Positions 30,695-35,279 of a DNA stretch of 35,279 nucleotides are shown piece after piece (the stretch's first letter is position 1; every line of letters starts with the position of its first letter). The notes under the pieces were generated by a model. It did not search any database. It was not told the origin of the DNA and worked only from the letters and a program-made list of their open reading frames with translations. The translations under genes were made by a program, and so were the position numbers. The stretch is from DATGLE01 sp035294325 (GTDB lineage: Bacteria; Chloroflexota; Ktedonobacteria; Ktedonobacterales; Ktedonobacteraceae): assembly GCA_035294325.1 (NCBI GenBank), contig DATGLE010000117.1:1-35279 (forward strand), given 5' to 3'.

Positions 30695-32128
30695 ATGACA
30701 CGCATGCTGATCGAGAACGTCGATTATCTGCTCACCGTCGATGCTCACAATACCGTGCTGCAACATGCTTCGCTGGTGATCGAGGATAGCCGCATCGCGG
30801 CGCTGGGGCCGGCACACGAGATCGCCGGGCGCTATCGCGGGGTTGTGTTTGATCGCGTCATTGATGGGCGTCACACCCTGCTCATGCCCGGTCTGGTCGA
30901 GGCGCACGTCCACCTCTACGAAGAGTTCAGCCGGGGCCTGTTCCCCGACAACCTCTCCACACGGCCCTGGGTCTTCAACTGGGCCAAGCCCTTCTATGCG
31001 GCGGTTGACGAGGAGAGCGAACACTGGAGTACGCTGCTTGCCTGCCTGGAAATGATCAAGACCGGCACCACCTGCTTCCTCGATATGGGTTCACAGAACG
31101 ATGCTGGTATCACGGCGCGCGCGGCTGAACAGGCCGGCCTGCGCGGCATCGTGGGGCGTCACGCTGCCGATGTGAAGCCGGAGGTCATCCCGCCCTACTG
31201 GTCCGAAGAGATGGTTGCCCATCACTTCTTCCGCGATGCCGATGAGGCGCTGGCGGCGCTGGAGGAGTGCGTGCACAGATGGAATGGCTATGCCGATGGC
31301 CGTATTCGCTGCTGGGTCAATATCGAGGGCAAGGAGCCTTGTAGCCCACAACTGCACAAGGGGGCGCGCGAACTGGCTGCACGCCTGGGTGTGGGCACTA
31401 CCTATCATATCGCTTCCTCCATTGAGGAGGCGCGCGTCAGCGAGAAGAAGTACGGGATGTGGCCGGTGCAGCGCCTTGCGCAGATGGGGGCGCTGGGGCC
31501 AAATCTGGTGCTGGCGCACGCCGTGGCGCTCAAGGATGAAGAGGTCGCGCTGCTGGCCGGGCACGGGACCAAAGTCGCCTTCTGCCCCGGCACGTCGCTC
31601 AAAATTGCCAAAGGCGCCACCAGGATCGGGAAATACCCGGAGATGCTGGCCGCCGGTGTCACGGTGGCCCTCGGCTGCGATGGCGTTTCGGCGGCCGGGG
31701 CGCTCGATATGATGCGCCAGCTCTACCTGGTCGCGGGACTCTTTAAAGACGCGCGTATGGACGCGGAGATGATCCCGGCCACACAGGCGGTGCGTATGGC
31801 GACCATCAATGGCGCGCAGGCGTTGCTGTGGGACGACGAGATCGGCTCGGTGGAAGTCGGCAAGCGCGCCGACCTGATTATGTTCGATCTGGAGCAGGTG
31901 GAGTGGGTGCCCTGCCACGATCCCGTACAAACACTGGTCTATGCGGCAACCGGCAGCAGTGTAAAAAACACGATCATCAACGGGACGCTGGTGATGGAGA
32001 AGCGCAAGGTGCTCACGCTGGATGAAGAGGAAATTCTGGAGCAGGCGCGGCGGCTCGCGCCCAGAGTCGTCGAACGGGCTGGCCTCAAGCGCGGCCTGAC
32101 GCCCGTGACGACCACGCTCTACGATTGA
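30695..32128 (+). CDS. SsnA/TRZ-ATZ-like amidohydrolase (aminohydrolase)
   Basis: A 477-residue amidohydrolase of the SsnA, S-adenosylhomocysteine deaminase and triazine hydrolase group. Mononuclear metal ligands appear as H71 and H73 (EAHVHLYE), H238 (TTYHIASSIEEA), H275 (LAHAVAL) and D329 (LGCDGVSA). The C-terminal part IGSVEVGKRADLIMFDLEQV is typical. One oddity: the HxxE motif after the third His, where Glu is the usual proton shuttle, is H-I-A-S here, with Glu three to four residues further. It may deaminate or dechlorinate-like hydrolyse a ring substituent, or do a related hydrolysis. AAAGGAA precedes the ATG, 30 nt after the hydantoinase-like gene. Confidence 0.88.
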   Translation: MTRMLIENVDYLLTVDAHNTVLQHASLVIEDSRIAALGPAHEIAGRYRGVVFDRVIDGRHTLLMPGLVEAHVHLYEEFSRGLFPDNLSTRPWVFNWAKPFYAAVDEESEHWSTLLACLEMIKTGTTCFLDMGSQNDAGITARAAEQAGLRGIVGRHAADVKPEVIPPYWSEEMVAHHFFRDADEALAALEECVHRWNGYADGRIRCWVNIEGKEPCSPQLHKGARELAARLGVGTTYHIASSIEEARVSEKKYGMWPVQRLAQMGALGPNLVLAHAVALKDEEVALLAGHGTKVAFCPGTSLKIAKGATRIGKYPEMLAAGVTVALGCDGVSAAGALDMMRQLYLVAGLFKDARMDAEMIPATQAVRMATINGAQALLWDDEIGSVEVGKRADLIMFDLEQVEWVPCHDPVQTLVYAATGSSVKNTIINGTLVMEKRKVLTLDEEEILEQARRLAPRVVERAGLKRGLTPVTTTLYD

Positions 32129-32283
32129 AAGAGATCGAAATGTACGCATCAGCCACGCTCTGAGGCTCCGATATATGGTGCGAGCGTATGTGATACTCTT
32201 CCGAAAAAAAGGCTTATTCTTTACTATCGCGCGTATTTAGAATGTGGGTGATTGCTGGCATGCCTGCGGGCGAGCGCATGCGG

Positions 32284-32420
32284 CGCTCGCCCTGATAGGT
32301 GTGTGCTGCACATGCGAGCGCTCGCGGCGCTCGCCCTGATAGGTGTGCGCAGCGAGGGCGGGAGTTCGCCCTGGTGGGTGTGCGCAGCGCATGCGAGCGC
32401 TCGCGGCGTTTGCCCTGATA
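32284..32420. repeat. four imperfect tandem copies of a 35-44 bp unit
   Basis: The core GCCCTGATAGGTGTG starts at 32289, 32333, 32368 (GCCCTGGTGGGTGTG) and 32412 (GCCCTGATAGTGTG), giving periods of 44, 35 and 44 bp. The units also share GCATGCGAGCGCTCGCGGCG, itself partly palindromic. The array lies in the gap between the deaminase and metallophosphoesterase genes and runs straight into the 63-bp palindrome. Confidence 0.75.
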
Positions 32421-32479
32421 GTGTGCGTTGTGCGGGACAGGCGCGCAATGCGCGCCTGTCCCGCACAACGCACACTATC
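32417..32479. repeat. 63-bp perfect palindrome
   Basis: Two perfectly complementary 31-bp arms (32417-32447 and 32449-32479) around a single A at 32448. The left arm begins GATAGTGTGCGTTGTGCGGG. As RNA it would form a very stable hairpin in either direction. A further hairpin with 10-bp arms (CTCGCGCGGC, 32482-32491 and 32495-32504) follows at once. It may stop transcription of the operon ending at 32128, or be a palindromic repeat element. Confidence 0.85.
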
Positions 32480-32609
32480 CCCTCGCGCGGCGGAGCCGCG
32501 CGAGTGCCAGCCAGAGGGGCAAGGACGTTGAGATCAGATATCCTCTTATTTGGGTTATACTGTAGAGGGGTTATTCATCCTGATATTGACATATGGGAAC
32601 TTGTAGCAT

Positions 32610-33329
32610 ATGCGTATTGCGATTATCGCTGACATTCATGGCAATCAGACAGCATTGGATGCTGTGCTCCAGGATCTGGCCGGGCAGCCCGGGATAGACC
32701 AGCTTGTCATCGCGGGCGATCTGTGCCTGAATGGCCCGCGCCCGCGTGAGGTGCTGCGCACCGTGCAGGCGTTGCGCTGTCCTGTCCTCCAGGGAAACGT
32801 CGATACCGAGGTCGTGACCGCAACGCTCAAGAAGAAAAAACAGCCATCGAAGAAACACAGCATCGTTGATTGGACGCGTGAGCAGATCGGGAAGGAGGGG
32901 ATCGAGTACCTGGCATCGCTGCCCAACTCCTATCGCGTCGAAAATCCTGCTGGCAGCGATGCGCTCATTGTGCATGCGAACCCGCTGAATCAGGAGGACG
33001 CTATCTTCCCCACCGCGTCCGATAGCCGCCTGGAAGAGTTGCTTGGTGGCCTGGAACCGGGGATTGGCGTGCTGGCCTTCGGCCATCTGCACGTAGCCTA
33101 CACGCGGCGCTGGCGCCATCTGCTGCTCTGCGACGTGGGAAGCTGCGGGCTGCCGCGCGACGAAGATCTGCGCGCCTCCTACGGCATTCTCACATGGCAG
33201 GGCGAGACATGGCAGGCAGAGGTCCGGCGGGTAGAATATGATGTGCAGGAGGTTGTGAGGCAACTGGAGACCTGTGGCATGCCTCACGCGGAGAAACGCA
33301 TCAAAGTGCTGCTGGCTGCCAGATATTAA
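32610..33329 (+). CDS. calcineurin-like metallophosphoesterase (YfcE/MPP type)
   Basis: A 239-residue phosphoesterase. Metal-site motifs in order are ADIHGN (about 8-13), IAGDLCLNGP (about 34-43), QGNVDTE (about 61-67, where GNHD/E is usual), VHANP and GHLHVAY with the last His pair. The compact size suits the bacterial YfcE-like phosphodiesterase group. The substrate is unknown; these enzymes act on phosphodiesters or are protein phosphatase-like. The ribosome binding site is weak (GGGAA). It is a single gene ending before a strong hairpin. Confidence 0.9.
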   Translation: MRIAIIADIHGNQTALDAVLQDLAGQPGIDQLVIAGDLCLNGPRPREVLRTVQALRCPVLQGNVDTEVVTATLKKKKQPSKKHSIVDWTREQIGKEGIEYLASLPNSYRVENPAGSDALIVHANPLNQEDAIFPTASDSRLEELLGGLEPGIGVLAFGHLHVAYTRRWRHLLLCDVGSCGLPRDEDLRASYGILTWQGETWQAEVRRVEYDVQEVVRQLETCGMPHAEKRIKVLLAARY

Positions 33330-33333
33330 AAGC

Positions 33334-33366
33334 GAGAGGACAGCAGACTACGTTTGCTGTCCTCTC
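33334..33366. terminator. hairpin between convergent genes
   Basis: Perfect 12-bp arms GAGAGGACAGCA (33334-33345) and TGCTGTCCTCTC (33355-33366) with a 9-nt loop, placed 5 nt after the phosphoesterase stop and 17 nt from the end of the minus-strand gene at 33383. It can serve both directions. A TAAAA stretch lies on its left, giving a T run for the minus-strand transcript. Confidence 0.75.
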
Positions 33367-33382
33367 ATACCAGGAGACACGT

Positions 33383-33631
33383 TTAGCAAGCGATGCTATC
33401 ATCCGCCATGAGCGGCTCTGTATCATCAACTTTCAGTAATGTTGTATGTTCAGGGACAGGCGATTCCTCCACCATCATGAACTCTTCTCCCAGGTAGCTG
33501 GCGGCATCTCCGATGTCGACCAGTTCCAGCGCTTCAATGATTGCGCGTAGTTCTCCCGTTGTAGCCAATTGATATATCCCCCATTTCATAGAAATGACGT
33601 GTTCGGTCAATCCCACTTCCACCGTATACAC
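33383..33631 (-). CDS. small protein of unknown function
   Basis: An 82-residue acidic protein with GTG start 33631 (GGAAGG just upstream) or an internal ATG at 33589. It has a central helix-like stretch (GELRAIIEALELVDIGDAAS) and an acidic C-terminal tail ending in Cys. No family is recognised. The reading frame remains open upstream to a TAA but has no better start codon, so a lost or mis-set N-terminus is possible. The bidirectional hairpin just beyond its stop supports a real transcript. Confidence 0.5.
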   Translation of the reverse strand: MYTVEVGLTEHVISMKWGIYQLATTGELRAIIEALELVDIGDAASYLGEEFMMVEESPVPEHTTLLKVDDTEPLMADDSIAC

Positions 33632-33861
33632 CAGGCCCTTCCCATCGCAGGCGCCGGGTGATCGAAAATTTTCAGATAGTGTAAGTGTATAGGAACACAG
33701 TAGTTATAGCGGGCAGTTATTCTTGCCTCTACTTATTGATACGTTCGATGTTACTATCTTCGCACCCTGATCGGCTACTTTAGGCCAAAAAGGCCATCGC
33801 TGGTCCCACTCGCTGGCTGTCTCTCTCAAGATGATAAGGACAGCCGGACGACCGCAAGGGT

Positions 33862-33881
33862 CATCTCTCCATGTAGAGATG
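33862..33881. repeat. small inverted repeat
   Basis: Arms CATCTCT (33862-33868) and AGAGATG (33875-33881) with a 6-nt loop, directly before the 15-bp tandem repeat. Together they resemble the edge of a dispersed repeat element, but only one copy is in the window. Confidence 0.4.
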
Positions 33882-33884
33882 GGG

Positions 33885-33929
33885 CAGGCCCCCATCTTGC
33901 AGGCCCCCATCTTGCAGGCCCCCATCTTG
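33885..33929. repeat. three exact tandem copies of a 15-bp unit
   Basis: The unit CAGGCCCCCATCTTG occurs at 33885-33899, 33900-33914 and 33915-33929 without mismatch. The length is a multiple of three, but no supported gene covers it. It lies 14 nt upstream of the extended -10 of the dihydrolipoamide dehydrogenase gene, so copy number could affect that promoter. Confidence 0.85.
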
Positions 33930-33939
33930 CATCCAGACG

Positions 33940-33948
33940 TGATATACT
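33940..33948 (+). promoter_or_regulatory. extended -10 promoter of the E3 gene
   Basis: TG-A-TATACT at 33940-33948, about 34 nt before the ATG at 33982. No clear -35 is present at the right distance; that position falls inside the 15-bp repeats. Confidence 0.5.
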
Positions 33949-33981
33949 GTCGACGAATCAGATCGCAGGAGAATAAATGCT

Positions 33982-35279
33982 ATGGCAAATAATCACTATG
34001 ATGTCGCTGTGATCGGCTCTGGTCCGGGCGGCTACGTCGCCGCTATTCGCGCGGCCCAGCTGGGGGCCAGAACCGCGATTGTCGAGAAGCAATATCTTGG
34101 CGGAACCTGTCTGAACGTGGGCTGTATTCCCTCTAAAGCCATGTTACATATCGCCGAGGTGCTGCACGACCTGCAATCGCTCGACGACCTGGGCATCCAT
34201 CTGCCCCAGCCGCCAACCTTCGATATGGCAAAGGCCGTTGCCTTCAAAGATAAAGTTGTGAAGCGCATGACCAGCGGCGTCGGCACACTGATGAAGGGCA
34301 ACAATATTGATGTCTACGATGGACTTGGCACCGTCGATGCTGCGCGCACTGTTACCGTCACCAGAGACGAGAGCCAGCAGCAGTTCAGCGCCGACAAGAT
34401 CATCCTGGCAACGGGTTCGGTGCCACTGATGCCGCCTATGCCCGGTATTGATGGAAGGAACGTGATCAACAGCGATACCTGCTGGAACCTGCCCGCTGTG
34501 CCCGAAAGCCTGATCTGCGTCGGCGGCGGCGTGATCGGCATGGAACTGGCATGTATGTTCAACGCGCTCGGTACGAAGGTTACAGTGCTGGAGATGCTGC
34601 CGAACATCCTGGCGCCAGTCGATGAGGAGGTGCGCCGCCTGCTGGTGCGCATCCTGAGCCGGCGCGGCATCGAGATCGTTACGGGCGCGAAGGTTGAGAG
34701 CATCGCCGATGAGGATGGCAAGAAAAAGGTCACGGCCAGCACCGATAAGGGCGAACAGAGCTTCAGTGGAGAGTATGTGTTGATGGCGGTCAGCCGTCGC
34801 GCCAATACGAGCGGGCTGGAGCAGTTGATCGAGCACGGTCTTGATAATGACCGTGGACGTGTGCGCGTGAACGAGAAGATGGAGACGAACCTGCCGGGGA
34901 TCTACGCTATCGGCGACCTGGTGCATGGCGCGGGCCTGGCGCATGTGGCCTCGATGGAGGGCGAGGTTGCTTCGGATAACGCAACCGGCCACGAGGCGAA
35001 GATGGACTATAACGTCGTCCCCAACCCGATCTATACCTTCCCCGAGGTTGCCTTTGTCGGCCTGACCGAAGCCGATGCGAAGCGGCAATATCCTGAGGCA
35101 CGCGTTGATCGTTTCCCGTGGATCGCTATTGGCAAGGCCGTCGCTATCGGCGAGACGGATGGCTTCACGAAGGTCATCATTGGCAAGTATGGCGAGATCC
35201 TGGGCGCGCACATCATCGGCCCCGATGCCACGAACCTGATTACCGAGTATTCGCTGGCGATGCGCGGGGAACTGACGGC
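33982..35279 (+). CDS. lpdA: dihydrolipoamide dehydrogenase (E3), C-terminus cut by window edge
   Basis: The first 432 residues of a flavoprotein disulfide reductase. The FAD site is IGSGPGGYVAAI, the redox pair is in GGTCLNVGCIPSK, the NAD site is CVGGGVIGMELA, the second FAD segment is IYAIGDLV, and the dimer domain begins near NPIYTFPEVAFVG. The remaining 30-40 residues with the catalytic HPT motif lie beyond 35279. It reoxidises lipoamide with NAD and would serve the E1/lipoyl genes at 18975-21355, although it is about 12.6 kb away and could serve other complexes. AGGAGAA precedes the ATG. Confidence 0.95.
   Translation, partial: MANNHYDVAVIGSGPGGYVAAIRAAQLGARTAIVEKQYLGGTCLNVGCIPSKAMLHIAEVLHDLQSLDDLGIHLPQPPTFDMAKAVAFKDKVVKRMTSGVGTLMKGNNIDVYDGLGTVDAARTVTVTRDESQQQFSADKIILATGSVPLMPPMPGIDGRNVINSDTCWNLPAVPESLICVGGGVIGMELACMFNALGTKVTVLEMLPNILAPVDEEVRRLLVRILSRRGIEIVTGAKVESIADEDGKKKVTASTDKGEQSFSGEYVLMAVSRRANTSGLEQLIEHGLDNDRGRVRVNEKMETNLPGIYAIGDLVHGAGLAHVASMEGEVASDNATGHEAKMDYNVVPNPIYTFPEVAFVGLTEADAKRQYPEARVDRFPWIAIGKAVAIGETDGFTKVIIGKYGEILGAHIIGPDATNLITEYSLAMRGELT

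Larger units (their letters stand above)
32129..32609. other. repeat-rich intergenic region
   Basis: No gene is supported here. It holds the tandem repeats, the 63-bp palindrome and a second hairpin. A TATACT box at 32556-32561 is the only promoter-like element before the metallophosphoesterase, and it lacks a good -35. Overlapping open frames on both strands across 32214-32531 are products of the GC-rich repeats. Confidence 0.6.
33632..33981. other. intergenic region upstream of the E3 gene
   Basis: This 350-nt stretch holds the inverted repeat, the 15-bp tandem repeat and a promoter element. No gene is supported; a minus-strand frame starting in the tandem repeat (repeated MGACK) is an artefact of it. 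Confidence 0.5.

Noticed and set aside
32284..32420. CRISPR array
   Set aside because: The units are contiguous and degenerate with no unique spacers, and no cas genes are near.
32214..32632. Several overlapping small open frames on both strands with repeated Arg/Ala/His motifs
   Set aside because: They are translations of the GC-rich tandem repeats and palindrome, with no start signals.
33704..33925. 73-codon minus-strand frame starting with repeated MGACK
   Set aside because: The repeat peptide merely reflects the 15-bp tandem repeat; no ribosome binding site and no homologous feature.

Overview
The window looks like a chromosomal segment of a moderately GC-rich free-living bacterium with a large accessory catabolic repertoire. 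Gene mix and protein style (group I ECF importer, BMP-type importer, many amidohydrolases, single-protein SPFH locus, Shine-Dalgarno sites throughout) would fit a soil Chloroflexota of the Ktedonobacteria type. That placement is an impression from gene content and protein style, not a proof. No rRNA, tRNA, CRISPR array, intact insertion sequence or phage gene was seen.

Left part (1-2500, minus strand): a small membrane-linked operon made of a 47-residue single-span peptide, a stomatin-like SPFH protein and an unrecognised protein, driven by a well-formed promoter at 2273-2301. Next (2509-9601, plus strand) is a compact operon: a GntR/UTRA repressor with a palindromic operator at its own start site, a complete ECF vitamin-type importer (S, A, A', T), a double-SIS sugar isomerase/deglycase, a PfkB kinase and a BtpA/SgcQ TIM-barrel protein. 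The regulator, SIS and PfkB set is the logic of the fructoselysine (frl) and fructose-asparagine (fra) Amadori pathways, but with an ECF importer in place of the usual transporter.

Region 9602-11046 is a quieter stretch with a decayed alpha/beta hydrolase pseudogene and a DinB-like gene.

Region 11047-32128 is a large divergent catabolic island. On the minus strand, from 28372 down to 11047, lie a hydroxypyruvate-isomerase-like protein, a BMP lipoprotein, a permease, a permease-ATPase fusion, an SDR, a 2-oxoacid dehydrogenase E1 alpha and beta, a stand-alone lipoyl protein, a GntR/FCD regulator, a 4-oxalocrotonate tautomerase, a VOC protein, an M24 metallopeptidase-like hydrolase, a mandelate racemase/muconate cycloisomerase-type enzyme, a second SDR, an opine-dehydrogenase-like protein, a dipicolinate-synthase-A-like protein and a cytosine-deaminase-like amidohydrolase. 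On the plus strand from 28605 are an isochorismatase-family amidase (RutB-like), a dihydropyrimidinase/hydantoinase-like enzyme and an SsnA-like deaminase. The two arms diverge from 28373-28604, where two inverted repeats of the same architecture each sit on an extended -10 element, one per direction. The set reads as uptake, deamination, ring opening and decarbamoylation of a nitrogen heterocycle, followed by oxidation of the carbon skeleton; the substrate is not deducible from sequence.

Right end (32129-35279): a repeat-rich intergenic stretch with a 63-bp palindrome, a metallophosphoesterase, a short unknown gene, a 15-bp tandem repeat, and a dihydrolipoamide dehydrogenase that runs off the window and could serve as E3 for the E1/lipoyl genes.
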